Origin: a virus
Strand: one strand, 5' to 3'
DNA: 24,071 nt
Virus record (IMG/VR): IMGVR_UViG_3300021957_005679
Coordinates: 1 to 24,071 of that record
The notes beneath the pieces were generated by a model, which ran no database searches, was not told the DNA's origin, and was given only the letters and a program-made list of their open reading frames with translations. A program made the position numbers and the translations under genes. Positions 1-8,060 of this stretch are shown piece by piece; position 1 is the first letter of the stretch, and each line of letters starts with the position of its first letter.

Positions 1-675
1 AAAATTGATGAGATAGTGGTTGTCAATGGCGGTGATCCATACAAGAAAAAATACAAACATGTGGACTGGATTCAGCATCACGTCAATGCAGGGCCAGCGA
101 GGAGTAGAAACGATTGCCTCGGATATCTGATCGAACGAGATGTTGACTATTATTGTATCATTGAAGATGATATGATCATAAAATCTCCGGACGTTTTTGA
201 TAAATACATTGACGCTCTTGAAACAACCAAGCTCGGATATTTGTGTTTTGTTAGCATGAGTCTGAATTGTGGGGGACCAGGTAACAGAAATCCATCACAT
301 GTGGTACAATATTCTAGTGATACTGAAATTTGTTACTATCCTAACATGTGTAACGAGTTTACAATCAAAACAAAAAAGTGCTTGCTCGAGACCGGAAAAT
401 ACGACACAAGATTTTATAGTATGTGGGATGTTGCTAATGTGTATATGGTATCACAATCCAATCACATGCAAGCGTTTTGGTATTTTCCAGATATTTCAAA
501 TTCAGATGAATTGATCATGAACAATCCACAAGCGACAAGTCGCATCAACGAGTCAGGTAAAAGAGACTCACGATTATTAGAAGAGAAAAAATTATTTGCT
601 GAGATTTGTGGTGTTGATGTGAGTTACATACCTAAGCTTGATTCTCAACAATTCATACAACACATCAAGCCATGA
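1..675 (+). CDS. Glycosyltransferase, GT2-like (5' partial)
   Basis: The frame is open from base 1, so the gene starts upstream of the window; the GTG at 16 lies inside a beta-strand-like stretch (EIVVVNGGD) and is not a convincing start. The visible 224 residues resemble a GT-A fold, family 2-type sugar transferase: a G-x-A-R-S-R-N segment is followed about 20 residues later by the acidic motif EDDM (bases 163-174), which in this fold holds the metal and the nucleotide-sugar. No membrane segment or signal peptide is seen. Its last bases overlap the next gene (ATGA at 672-675), so the two are probably translationally coupled and part of one glycan-modification operon. Donor and acceptor sugars cannot be told from sequence. 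Confidence 0.75.
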   Translation, partial: KIDEIVVVNGGDPYKKKYKHVDWIQHHVNAGPARSRNDCLGYLIERDVDYYCIIEDDMIIKSPDVFDKYIDALETTKLGYLCFVSMSLNCGGPGNRNPSHVVQYSSDTEICYYPNMCNEFTIKTKKCLLETGKYDTRFYSMWDVANVYMVSQSNHMQAFWYFPDISNSDELIMNNPQATSRINESGKRDSRLLEEKKLFAEICGVDVSYIPKLDSQQFIQHIKP

Positions 676-1481
676 AAATAGTCATTGGTACAAACACGTT
701 CGGTAAATATCACAGACAAAATGTCGCTGTTGAATCGTGGCATCATTTACGTGACACGTTCAATTGTGTGTCTTTACATGACGTGCAGTTTCGTAATGAA
801 CCTAATACATGTTATGATATAGATCAGATGTGTGTGTTGGAAAGAAGTAGTGATCAATACATCGATGATGGTGTGAAGCGTTTGCCTTTCATCAATGATG
901 CAATTGAAGCTCTATCCACAATTGAGAGCGACTATTTCGTTTATGTTAATAGTGATGTTGTGATCAACACGAATTTGATCAAACACATCATGAAGAAACA
1001 ACCTAATTCTTTTGCTTGTTCTAGAGTCGATACATATCCTATTAAATCGTTTCAACAAGTGTTAGACAAAAAGATCAAGCAAGCTAGATATGAAATTGCT
1101 GGGTTTGATGTGTTTGTGTTCAAGCGGGACTGGTATTTGCAAAATAAAAATTTGTTTGGTGATTATTTGATCGGTCAACCACACTGGGATCAAACATATG
1201 CTACAATACTTAAAATATTTGGAGGTGGTGAACCTTTTGGAAACAATTACCCGCCGTTTTGCTTTCATGAGCGTCATGAGATGACCTGGCAGTTAGGCAT
1301 GAGTTTGGAGAGAGAGTTCAATAGTAACTGTTCCAAGCGACCATTGGATCGTCTGTTGGGTAAAATTTTTCATGATTATCTAGATCGTGTGTTGGTGAAG
1401 AGACAGCCATATGGTGCGTTTGTCACTCCTGTTGACAATGAGAGGCAATTGGAAAAAGAGTTTTTCAACCGATATATATAA
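672..1481 (+). CDS. Probable glycosyltransferase, GT-A-like
   Basis: A 269-residue protein starting at the ATG that overlaps the upstream stop codon. The N-terminus (MKIVIGTNTFGKYHRQN) and a central YFVYVNSDVVIN segment, with a hydrophobic strand leading into an N-S-D turn, look like the nucleotide-binding first half and the DxD-like motif of a GT-A glycosyltransferase, although the classical DxD is reduced to SD. A C-terminal stretch with W, H and D residues (QPHWDQTY) may form the acceptor side. It sits between other sugar transferases. I recognise the general fold type only; the exact family is not clear, and a sugar-nucleotide-binding protein without transferase activity is possible. Confidence 0.55.
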   Translation: MKIVIGTNTFGKYHRQNVAVESWHHLRDTFNCVSLHDVQFRNEPNTCYDIDQMCVLERSSDQYIDDGVKRLPFINDAIEALSTIESDYFVYVNSDVVINTNLIKHIMKKQPNSFACSRVDTYPIKSFQQVLDKKIKQARYEIAGFDVFVFKRDWYLQNKNLFGDYLIGQPHWDQTYATILKIFGGGEPFGNNYPPFCFHERHEMTWQLGMSLEREFNSNCSKRPLDRLLGKIFHDYLDRVLVKRQPYGAFVTPVDNERQLEKEFFNRYI

Positions 1482-1498
1482 CAATAACAATTTACCAT

Positions 1499-2212
1499 AT
1501 GAAGATCAAAGCTTATACACTTTTCACACCAACACACAAGCGCTTTCTAGATGATTATTTGTTGAAATCCTTCAAATACAATCCTAATATTGAATTGACA
1601 ATAATCAGTAAACCACAATTGTGTGACACGGCAGAATTTGGTTCGGATGGATGGCAAAAAACAATGGAATACAAAGCTGACTGTTTCTATGAAAATCTTA
1701 AGAGGTGTGATGAAGAGACAGAATTGTTTATGTTTATTGATCCGGATATAGTGATATATCGAGATTTTTATGACGATATAATTGAACGGATTAAAGATCA
1801 TGATGCTGTGTTTCAGAATGATGGGCCAGGTGGTGTGAATACTGGATTTTTTGTGGTGAGAAACAACAAGAAGACAAGAGGATTTTTCAAAACAGTTAGA
1901 GGTAATCTGCAACATTTCCCGGAAGAGCAACAAACAACAAATTATCTGTTACGCAATTTACACAAGTATCCGACAATACAAATAAAATGGTCCATGTTAC
2001 CAGAAAGTTATTGGACGTACGGTAGTATAGCTGGAATGCCAAACGGAAAAGGTGGATTGATGAGTCATTGGCTTGGTGACACAGAGTTTGATGTGCCGAG
2101 GGACATCTACATACATCACGGCAACTGGACGGTACCCAAAGACAACAAATTTAAAATTTTAGATTATGTTCAAAAAAAGATGGAGCATGTGAATGAAGAT
2201 AATCAAGATTAA
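1499..2212 (+). CDS. Nucleotide-diphospho-sugar transferase-like glycosyltransferase
   Basis: A 237-residue protein. The motif FMFIDPDIVIY places a DxD-type metal site at D81-P82-D83, followed by a VNTGFFVVRNN segment and an EEQQTTNYLL segment. This order (DxD, then N-x-GFF-x-x-R, then a (D/E)Q-x-x-x-N helix) is typical of the nucleotide-diphospho-sugar transferase group of GT-A enzymes (PF03407-like). It would transfer a sugar to an unknown glycan in the cytoplasm. The ATG at 1499 is 17 bases after the previous stop and lacks a clear Shine-Dalgarno sequence. The 3' end overlaps the next gene by 20 bases, fitting a tightly packed operon. Confidence 0.65.
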   Translation: MKIKAYTLFTPTHKRFLDDYLLKSFKYNPNIELTIISKPQLCDTAEFGSDGWQKTMEYKADCFYENLKRCDEETELFMFIDPDIVIYRDFYDDIIERIKDHDAVFQNDGPGGVNTGFFVVRNNKKTRGFFKTVRGNLQHFPEEQQTTNYLLRNLHKYPTIQIKWSMLPESYWTYGSIAGMPNGKGGLMSHWLGDTEFDVPRDIYIHHGNWTVPKDNKFKILDYVQKKMEHVNEDNQD

Positions 2213-2990
2213 AGAATGGTCTTTTGAGCAAAGTAAAGATCCGGTTGCAACAGAGGAGACTGTTTCAAAAAAATTAAACAATATCATCGAAGAATTGTCA
2301 GATGATTTTAATTATGTTGAACTACCTATTTGTTGGTTATTAAACAACAAAGGAGTTGAGTTCACACAACAAGTTTTAGATCAGATAGAAGAGCGAATAA
2401 AAGACACAAAAATATATGTGTGTCAACACATACTGGTCAATCGATTGAATTTCCATGACAATGTAGTATACACTCCTCATGCCACTAGTAAAGATAATTT
2501 TAGAGTCATACCACATTACAATCCTTGTGTAGAGAAACACAATTATATTCCTGTAGAGAATAGAAAATACCATTTCAGTTTCATGGGAAGTTTTCACACA
2601 CACTCGCTAAGACCACAATTACAGCGCGTGTCTGGAAAAGGTGTTTTGATAGAAAACACCGGGCAATGGCATTTTCAAAAGAAAGATAGAGAACAACAAA
2701 CCAAGCGTTATGTTGATGTGTTGTGTGACACAAAATTTGCGTTATGTCCTCCTGGTACAGGTCCTAGCACCATACGATTGTATGAAGCGATGGCCGCGGG
2801 ATGTGTGCCGGTGGTGTTTAATGACGTGAAAATCCCAGAGGTGATGGATCCGTATGTTGTGAGAATAACCACAATTGACGAACTAGTGAATTTAACACAA
2901 GGTTGTATTGATATTAATTATATGAAGATACATGAGTTGTACTGGAGGTATCTTTCAAATGATGTTTATTATCAGTTGATTCATAAATAA
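2193..2990 (+). CDS. Exostosin-like glycosyltransferase (GT47-type)
   Basis: A 265-residue protein whose C-terminal half carries the conserved exostosin/GT47 pattern: YHFSFMGSFHTHSLRPQL, then TKFALCPPGTGPSTIRLYEA, then MAAGCVPVVFND followed by IPEV (about residues 125-215; the CPPG starts near residue 185). In this GT-B family the segment binds the nucleotide sugar and includes the E-A-x-x-x-G-C-x-P signature. The start at 2193 lies inside the upstream gene and is preceded at 7 bases by GGAG (2182-2185), one of the few good ribosome sites here. The stop codon lies within a late-promoter-like box that appears to serve the next gene. Likely a cytoplasmic sugar transferase; substrate unknown. 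Confidence 0.75.
   Translation: MKIIKIKEWSFEQSKDPVATEETVSKKLNNIIEELSDDFNYVELPICWLLNNKGVEFTQQVLDQIEERIKDTKIYVCQHILVNRLNFHDNVVYTPHATSKDNFRVIPHYNPCVEKHNYIPVENRKYHFSFMGSFHTHSLRPQLQRVSGKGVLIENTGQWHFQKKDREQQTKRYVDVLCDTKFALCPPGTGPSTIRLYEAMAAGCVPVVFNDVKIPEVMDPYVVRITTIDELVNLTQGCIDINYMKIHELYWRYLSNDVYYQLIHK
2982..2989 (+). promoter_or_regulatory. T4-type late promoter box (CATAAATA)
   Basis: CATAAATA differs at one base from the T4 late consensus TATAAATA. It overlaps the stop codon of the exostosin-like gene, and its last A is 5 bases before the ATG at 2995. The whole string CATAAATAATTTTATG is nearly identical to the one before the gene at 10909 (CATAAATAATTGTATG). By T4 geometry the transcript would start at the A of the ATG. 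Inference from sequence only. Confidence 0.55.
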
Positions 2991-2994
2991 TTTT

Positions 2995-4377
2995 ATGTTT
3001 GTGTGCAACGGTAATATTCGCAGTGCTATCAATGCGAGGTTAAAACAAAAAAAGTTAGAACCGAAAAAACAGGTGGTTGACACACCAGAGTTGCCGCTAA
3101 TTACACTCCAAGCTAGCGACACTATTTTTATTGGTAGTAAACCTCTATCTGGATTGGATTTCAACAATATAATTGACAAATTTCAAAATAATATTAGAAC
3201 TAATATGGACATACTTTTAGGTAATAACAACGGTACTAAATACGATCAATTATACATGAATTCACATGTTCATTCAAATCTACTTAACAAACGTAATTTT
3301 GATGGCTTCATTAAACAATATTCCCAAAAATCTGAAAAGGGTGTTTTGCAAGAGATTTGGAAAGCGTTTGATAAAAATAAGTTTAAAAAAATACATCGAC
3401 AGAAATGGATAAATAAAAATAAAGCGAATGATGCGTTGAAAAAAATTGGCTGTCCGGTGGTTTTTAATAAGGGTCCTAGGGTGGGGCATGAAGCGATTGT
3501 AAGCACAGCTCAAAACACAAAAGACAGACTGTTTGTTTTTGGTTGTACTGTTCATAAGAATAGCGATATCATTTTAAATCGTTACCATCATCAAGATAGA
3601 GACACAACATCAAGAGTTCATCATGATCCCGATAATGAGGTGGATATACTGCACTGGCTACATGAACATAATCACATTGATATAACTTTTTGTCTCCTAA
3701 AAAATAAAAAAATACCAACACTGGATTGTCAAGGTGTTAGACCTACATTATGTTCAATAAACATGTTAATTAGAGAGTTCGGTATTATTGTCTTGGAGAA
3801 TTATTTCAATAACGCATTTATTGATAGTATATCTGACGAATGTTTAAAATTACTTGTCTCACAAAAGGATGAGATACAAAAGCGTCATGAGATGGGATGT
3901 TGTGGTACCGGGGATATTTTACATTTACAAAAACTTTCCGGTGCTATCAAGAGATATACGAATGAAGAATTATTTAATAATGTTGTTAAGTTGTATAAAG
4001 CACCGCGCAGTAAAAAAATATTAATTGATCATAAGACGCATGATCCTAATACAATTAGTAATGTCACCACTGATTGGCATAAAAATGATCGACATTGTCA
4101 GTTTAAGTCAATTATGTATTTAACAGACACATCTGAACAAAATGGTAATTTTCAATGGATCACAAATTCTTCACCTAGACATATTGATATACCAGGTTCA
4201 AAACTATCAACATATACTGTTGATAGTATTGTGAATAATAATGATAGTTGTGAGTTCGTTGATGTAACGGGCAAGAAAGGTACTATAATAATTGCAGACA
4301 CCTCGTATGTCCATCGAAATAACATTATACATTCAGGTGAACGAGTTGCGATAACACAGAACTATTTTTCCGGTTGA
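2995..4377 (+). CDS. Two-part protein: unknown N-terminal region plus PhyH-like dioxygenase domain
   Basis: A 460-residue protein. The C-terminal part, from about residue 257 (FGIIVLENYF), aligns along its length with the next gene product, sharing CQFKS/T-x-MYLTD, NGNFQW-x-TNS and GERVAITQ; this is a phytanoyl-CoA dioxygenase-like Fe(II)/2-oxoglutarate fold. The expected metal triad is altered: H362 and distal H440 are present with R450 for 2-oxoglutarate, but the HxD aspartate position is N364, with D365 one residue later. Residues about 135-250 form a separate alpha/beta-looking region (PVVFNKGPRVGHE, RLFVFGCTVH, VRPTLCSINMLIREFG) that faintly resembles sialyltransferase-type Rossmann folds; I cannot confirm this. 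A late-promoter box stands just upstream. Role in the glycan island is inferred. Confidence 0.6.
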   Translation: MFVCNGNIRSAINARLKQKKLEPKKQVVDTPELPLITLQASDTIFIGSKPLSGLDFNNIIDKFQNNIRTNMDILLGNNNGTKYDQLYMNSHVHSNLLNKRNFDGFIKQYSQKSEKGVLQEIWKAFDKNKFKKIHRQKWINKNKANDALKKIGCPVVFNKGPRVGHEAIVSTAQNTKDRLFVFGCTVHKNSDIILNRYHHQDRDTTSRVHHDPDNEVDILHWLHEHNHIDITFCLLKNKKIPTLDCQGVRPTLCSINMLIREFGIIVLENYFNNAFIDSISDECLKLLVSQKDEIQKRHEMGCCGTGDILHLQKLSGAIKRYTNEELFNNVVKLYKAPRSKKILIDHKTHDPNTISNVTTDWHKNDRHCQFKSIMYLTDTSEQNGNFQWITNSSPRHIDIPGSKLSTYTVDSIVNNNDSCEFVDVTGKKGTIIIADTSYVHRNNIIHSGERVAITQNYFSG

Positions 4378-4389
4378 ATATATTGCTGA

Positions 4390-4397
4390 TTTAAATA
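4390..4397 (+). promoter_or_regulatory. Possible late promoter box (TTTAAATA)
   Basis: TTTAAATA lies in the 134-base gap after the fused dioxygenase gene, 10 bases before an ATG at 4408. It resembles the other late boxes in this window (TAAATAATT) but the first bases and the spacing are poorer. In AT-rich DNA chance matches are common, so this is weak. Confidence 0.3.
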
Positions 4398-4407
4398 ATT
4401 AATATTG

Positions 4408-4531
4408 ATGTGGCAAAACAAACCAGAAGAACAAAAAGGTGTATGAGAATCATCACGTTGAGTACTATACCAGTGATGGTAAGTATTCATTAACAGACAA
4501 CATTACATTTTATGAACATAACAATATTTGA
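4408..4531 (+). pseudogene. Small frame-broken ORF (unknown protein)
   Basis: The ATG at 4408 opens MWQNKPEEQK and then meets a TGA at 4444-4446. One frame over, the same DNA continues as a protein-like stretch (VYENHHVEYYTSDGKYS, then LTDNITFYEHNNI) to a TGA at 4529-4531, overlapping the start of the next gene. The break falls at CAAAAAGG (4432-4439); deleting one base joins the halves into about 40 residues rich in aromatic and acidic residues. This could be a decayed gene, a sequencing or assembly indel in the A-run, or a programmed frameshift. A GTG at 4439 could also start a 30-residue product. No family recognised. Confidence 0.4.
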
Positions 4532-5201
4532 TTGGAAAGAGGGTGAGTATGATTTTAATTCAATTAAAGAATCATTACATAAACACGGTATATGTATCTT
4601 CAAGAACTATTTTGATATACAGTTTGTGAATGAGCTGCATGCTGAGGCTACTAGATTATTACACGAGCAATCAAGTAAAGTACAAATTCTAGATAAAGAA
4701 GATTGTTCAAATGATGAACGTCTATTCCATGCGCAAAAATATTCAGATAAAATAAAACAATTTGCAGATGATGGTCTGTTGAACAAACTCGCAGCTGCGT
4801 ACAACAAAAACATTAACAAAAAAACACTCATCAACAGAATAGTACATGAACCAGGAGTCGTTAAAAACAGTGGTGCGGGTTGGCATAGAGACAATCATAC
4901 ATGTCAATTTAAAACGCTGATGTACTTAACAGACGTTAATATAAACAATGGTAATTTTCAGTGGGTGACTAACTCTAATGCTAAACATATTGGCATGCCG
5001 ATTCCTCGGACAGACTCATATAACACACGGTTTCACGACCATGTTGTGGAGTCTATTGTTCGAGAGAATGATGCGTGCGAGATAATCGATGTTGTCGGTG
5101 ATGCAGGAGATATTGTAGTGACAGACACTACATACATACATCGTGGAAATATTATACAAGCAGGTGAACGCGTTGCTATAACTCAATATTATTTTACATG
5201 A
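4512..5201 (+). CDS. PhyH-like Fe(II)/2-oxoglutarate dioxygenase
   Basis: A 229-residue single-domain protein with a complete metal site: H125-R-D127 in GWHRDN and distal H210 in TTYIHRGN, plus R220 in GERVAITQ as the likely 2-oxoglutarate ligand. This H-x-D...H...R layout is that of the phytanoyl-CoA/ectoine hydroxylase-type dioxygenases, which hydroxylate C-H bonds using Fe(II), oxygen and 2-oxoglutarate. It is clearly a paralog of the C-terminal domain of the preceding 460-residue protein, so a tandem duplication is likely. Its stop overlaps the methyltransferase start (ATGA at 5198-5201). Located among sugar-transfer and nonulosonate genes, a glycan or sugar-nucleotide substrate is a reasonable guess, but nothing in the sequence proves it. 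Confidence 0.75.
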   Translation: MNITIFDWKEGEYDFNSIKESLHKHGICIFKNYFDIQFVNELHAEATRLLHEQSSKVQILDKEDCSNDERLFHAQKYSDKIKQFADDGLLNKLAAAYNKNINKKTLINRIVHEPGVVKNSGAGWHRDNHTCQFKTLMYLTDVNINNGNFQWVTNSNAKHIGMPIPRTDSYNTRFHDHVVESIVRENDACEIIDVVGDAGDIVVTDTTYIHRGNIIQAGERVAITQYYFT

Positions 5202-5890
5202 TAGAGTTATCAACAATTACAGCTTATTATCGTGAAAATAAAGCTCAACTGCATCAATTTTTCGATAATATAACAAGAAATATTTCCGGGAGGATTCCTC
5301 ATGATTCTATCCTATCACTTAAGATAATTTCAGATCTAATTAAGGTTGAGAATTATTTAGAAATAGGTGTACATAACGGAGGCAGTGCATGTGTTATATG
5401 TGCGGGTAGTGATATAAAAAATATATATGGTATTGATCTGTTTGAAGATATGTACAATGTTGAGAGTCACTACAATGAAGATAAGTTTCGTAAATATCAA
5501 TACTTTAAGAGAGATGATCTTAATAATAATAAATCTCGACGTAATATATTAGGTATATGTGAGCTATATAATACTGAACCTAATTTGCATTTAATACAAG
5601 GTAATACATATTTTGATGAAACAGAACGTAAATTTAAAAATTTACTAGGTGATTTGCAGATAGATTTGATTCACATAGATGGTGATCATACCACCGAGGG
5701 TATTAATAATGATTATGCTAGATATTTTCCGTATTTAAAGGCTGGTGGTATACTTGTATTTGATGATTATCATCATACTGATATTAAGCAGTTTGTGGAT
5801 AGTCTAGGTCCAGAGAATGGTGTTATTAAGATTGGTGTGTTTGAGAGTGATAATTCTAATGCTAAGCAATTTATTATATACAAGCAATGA
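5198..5890 (+). CDS. Class I SAM-dependent methyltransferase (Methyltransf_24-like)
   Basis: A 230-residue protein with a Rossmann-type methyltransferase pattern: motif I YLEIGVHNGGSA (E55-I-G57), an acidic end of strand 2 (YGIDLFEDMY), then DLIHIDGDHTTEGINND (H159-I-D-G-D-H164) and the strand GGILVFDDYHH. The HIDGDH and FDD pair is typical of the TylF/macrocin O-methyltransferase and cephalosporin hydroxylase-related group, where the acidic and histidine residues help bind a divalent metal near the acceptor hydroxyl. It probably O-methylates a sugar. It is coupled to both neighbours: it begins on the stop of the dioxygenase (ATGA) and ends overlapping the phosphatase start (ATGA at 5887-5890). 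Confidence 0.75.
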   Translation: MIELSTITAYYRENKAQLHQFFDNITRNISGRIPHDSILSLKIISDLIKVENYLEIGVHNGGSACVICAGSDIKNIYGIDLFEDMYNVESHYNEDKFRKYQYFKRDDLNNNKSRRNILGICELYNTEPNLHLIQGNTYFDETERKFKNLLGDLQIDLIHIDGDHTTEGINNDYARYFPYLKAGGILVFDDYHHTDIKQFVDSLGPENGVIKIGVFESDNSNAKQFIIYKQ

Positions 5891-6177
5891 AGACAATATA
5901 TGTTGATATTGATGGAACTATATGTACCATTCATGATGATTATAATAAAGCAGAACCAATAGTAAAAAATATTGATAAAATTAATAACCTATACAAACTA
6001 GGTAATTATATCAAATACTGGACAGCTAGAGGTACTTGCACCGGAATTGATTGGTATTCAACGACAGAACAACAGCTGAAAGAATGGGGTTGTAAATACA
6101 ATGAGCTTTCTGTTGGAGAGAAACCAGCATACGATCTCATCATTTGTGACAAATCTAAAAGAATCGAGGAAATTTAA
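5887..6177 (+). CDS. Small HAD-family phosphatase, capsule-biosynthesis type
   Basis: A 96-residue minimal HAD hydrolase. Motif I is D7-I-D9-G-T, with D7 the predicted nucleophile; motif II is YWTARG (T46); motif III is the K in VGEKPAYD (K79); and motif IV is D83-x4-D88 in DLIICD. All four catalytic motifs are present in a protein with almost no cap, as in small phosphatases found in bacterial capsule and LPS loci. It could act on a sugar phosphate, for example a nonulosonate 9-phosphate or a hexose phosphate, but the substrate is not visible. The start overlaps the methyltransferase stop; the downstream GT4 gene begins 1 base after its stop. Confidence 0.7.
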   Translation: MKTIYVDIDGTICTIHDDYNKAEPIVKNIDKINNLYKLGNYIKYWTARGTCTGIDWYSTTEQQLKEWGCKYNELSVGEKPAYDLIICDKSKRIEEI

Positions 6178-6178
6178 C

Positions 6179-7225
6179 ATGCACATTCTCTTGAAAAAAC
6201 ATACAGATGTACACAAAGGTGTGTTAATAATAACACATAAAGAATATCCATTTTTAAAGAATAAATTGAAACATCTAAAACAAGATTATTATATATTATG
6301 CCATTACGGATGGAATGTTGCAGTGATGCATGACAGTAATATTGATAACTATTTAATACCTGAGTCGCGATCTGTTGATAAGAGTTTACCATTTACCAGT
6401 CGAAATTTTTTACCTAATTGTTTTTCTCAAGAAGGAGATTTAGACACTTTAAATAAAATACTAACAAAATATGGCATTAAGAATAATATTCTTAATAGAA
6501 TAGATTTTCTACATGTAGGTAGAGCGGTAGAGTTTAAAAAACTTATAGATACACTATTAGGTTTTCAAGAATTCAATGCTAAACACGATAACAAATACAC
6601 AATCTGTTTTGTAATCCTGGAACAACCACCTACTGACTATTATCATAAATTTTTGAAAACATATTCAGAAACGGACAATTCACGTTGTTTACTCATAGAT
6701 ACACACTGTTTTGATAATAATAATGATGTTTTTAAGGGATTATCAAGTGAAGAGCTAGCAGTGATATACTCTAATTCAAATATCTATATACATGGGAGTG
6801 AGGAGGAAGGAGAATCAAGAACTATACAGGAAGGTTTGCTATCTGGTTGTGTTGTGATGGCAAAGGATAATATGAAGGGTGGTGGTTTGGATTATTTAAA
6901 CTTTCACAACAGTGTGTTGTACAACAAGACAAATATTGTCTCCAAGATGGTTGAGTGTGTTGATAAACAGAAAAATTATATTATGGATGATAGTGTGAAC
7001 CAATTGGTAAATGAGAAATATACTGTAAATAAATTTTTGAAGTCCATATACAAAAAATATAAATATGAAATGGAATTCGAGAAGTTTGCTGATAATTGTA
7101 ATACTGATTCTTTATGCTTTTCATTACCGGGCCATAACCTGAAGGTCGATTGGTTTTTAGATGGTAAACCTACTGCAGACATTTTGACAGACAAGCAGTA
7201 TGATATTTTTACAAATTATATTTAA
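6179..7225 (+). CDS. GT4-family glycosyltransferase
   Basis: A 348-residue GT-B protein. The start is placed at 6179 rather than at upstream in-frame codons because GAGGA (6166-6170) stands 8 bases before it and it follows the phosphatase stop directly. The C-terminal half shows the usual GT4 order: a FLHVGRAVEFKKLIDTLLGF segment (cf. VGR...KG...), a long strand ICFVILE, an ELAVIYSNSNIYIHGS region, and the EX7E nucleotide-sugar motif E210-x7-E218 in EEGESRTIQEGLLSGC. The N-terminal acceptor domain is shorter than in many relatives. It lies directly before the nonulosonate synthase gene and is a candidate for moving a sugar onto the same glycan; true CMP-nonulosonate transferases usually belong to other families. 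Confidence 0.75.
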   Translation: MHILLKKHTDVHKGVLIITHKEYPFLKNKLKHLKQDYYILCHYGWNVAVMHDSNIDNYLIPESRSVDKSLPFTSRNFLPNCFSQEGDLDTLNKILTKYGIKNNILNRIDFLHVGRAVEFKKLIDTLLGFQEFNAKHDNKYTICFVILEQPPTDYYHKFLKTYSETDNSRCLLIDTHCFDNNNDVFKGLSSEELAVIYSNSNIYIHGSEEEGESRTIQEGLLSGCVVMAKDNMKGGGLDYLNFHNSVLYNKTNIVSKMVECVDKQKNYIMDDSVNQLVNEKYTVNKFLKSIYKKYKYEMEFEKFADNCNTDSLCFSLPGHNLKVDWFLDGKPTADILTDKQYDIFTNYI

Positions 7226-7226
7226 A

Positions 7227-8045
7227 ATGAGTGTTAAAATTATAGCAGAAATAGGAATTAATCATAACGGTGACATCGACATCGCGAAAAAGTTAATTGA
7301 TGTTGCAGCGGTTGCGGGATGTGATTACGTTAAATTTCAGAAAAGAACACCTGAGCTATGTGTACCAGAAGAGCAAAAAAGGGTAATGAGAGATACACCG
7401 TGGGGTAGAATCACATATCTAGAATACAAACATAAAACAGAGTTCGGTAAACAGGAGTATGATGAGATCGCAAGATATTGTGACCAAAAAAATATAAAAT
7501 GGTTTGCTAGTGTGTGGGATTTAGAGTCAGTCAAATTCATGAGCGAGTATGTTAATATGACGAAAGTACCCTCTGCTCTAATTAATAATCTTGAGTTACT
7601 CAAAGACTGTAGAGATCGTAATGATTATTTTATGTTCTCCACTGGCATGAGCGATGAACAGGAAATTGATGCAGCTATACATGCTGGTGACCCAAATCTC
7701 ATATTTCATACAAACGCCACCTATCCATGTCCGGTTGAACAACTCAACATGCGATACATTAACTGGTTACAGGACAAACATCCAGATAGAGAGGTCGGAT
7801 ACAGTGGACATGAGTTCGGTTTAGTTCCAACATTTGTGGCTGTGGCCATGGGAGCATCTTGGGTCGAGAGACACATAACATTAGACAGAACCATGTGGGG
7901 ATCTGATCATATGGCTTCTGTTGAACCTGGCGGTTTGATCAAGATGTGTAAGAGCATTCGAGATATTGAAAGATGCTTCGGAGAGGCTAGTCCTAGAAAA
8001 GTTTCCGGTGGAGAATTAGATAAAAGGAAGAGTTTGAGAGGTTAG
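7227..8045 (+). CDS. neuB: N-acetylneuraminate/nonulosonate synthase, SAF-less
   Basis: A 272-residue NeuB-family TIM-barrel enzyme, which condenses phosphoenolpyruvate with an N-acetyl hexosamine-type substrate to make a nine-carbon acid sugar. Family hallmarks are AEIGINHNGD near the N-terminus, YVKFQKR, a TYPCPVEQLNM strand, GYSGHE (H195) and WVERHITLDR (H216). The two histidines are 21 residues apart, as are the Mn-binding pair in characterised NeuB. The start at 7227 is chosen because it gives the usual short N-terminus and follows the upstream stop. Known NeuB proteins are about 340-350 residues with a C-terminal antifreeze-like SAF domain; this one stops at KRKSLRG, just where that domain would begin. 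It is followed at 15 bases by the neuA-like gene. Confidence 0.85.
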   Translation: MSVKIIAEIGINHNGDIDIAKKLIDVAAVAGCDYVKFQKRTPELCVPEEQKRVMRDTPWGRITYLEYKHKTEFGKQEYDEIARYCDQKNIKWFASVWDLESVKFMSEYVNMTKVPSALINNLELLKDCRDRNDYFMFSTGMSDEQEIDAAIHAGDPNLIFHTNATYPCPVEQLNMRYINWLQDKHPDREVGYSGHEFGLVPTFVAVAMGASWVERHITLDRTMWGSDHMASVEPGGLIKMCKSIRDIERCFGEASPRKVSGGELDKRKSLRG

Positions 8046-8060
8046 TATGGTGTATAGTAT

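Noticed and set aside
6101-6178. Upstream start for the GT4 gene
   Set aside because: It lies inside the HAD phosphatase gene; the ATG at 6179 has a GAGGA ribosome site and the normal N-terminus.
7200-7226. Upstream start for the NeuB-like gene
   Set aside because: It would overlap the GT4 gene and add residues before the conserved N-terminal strand; 7227 fits the family better.
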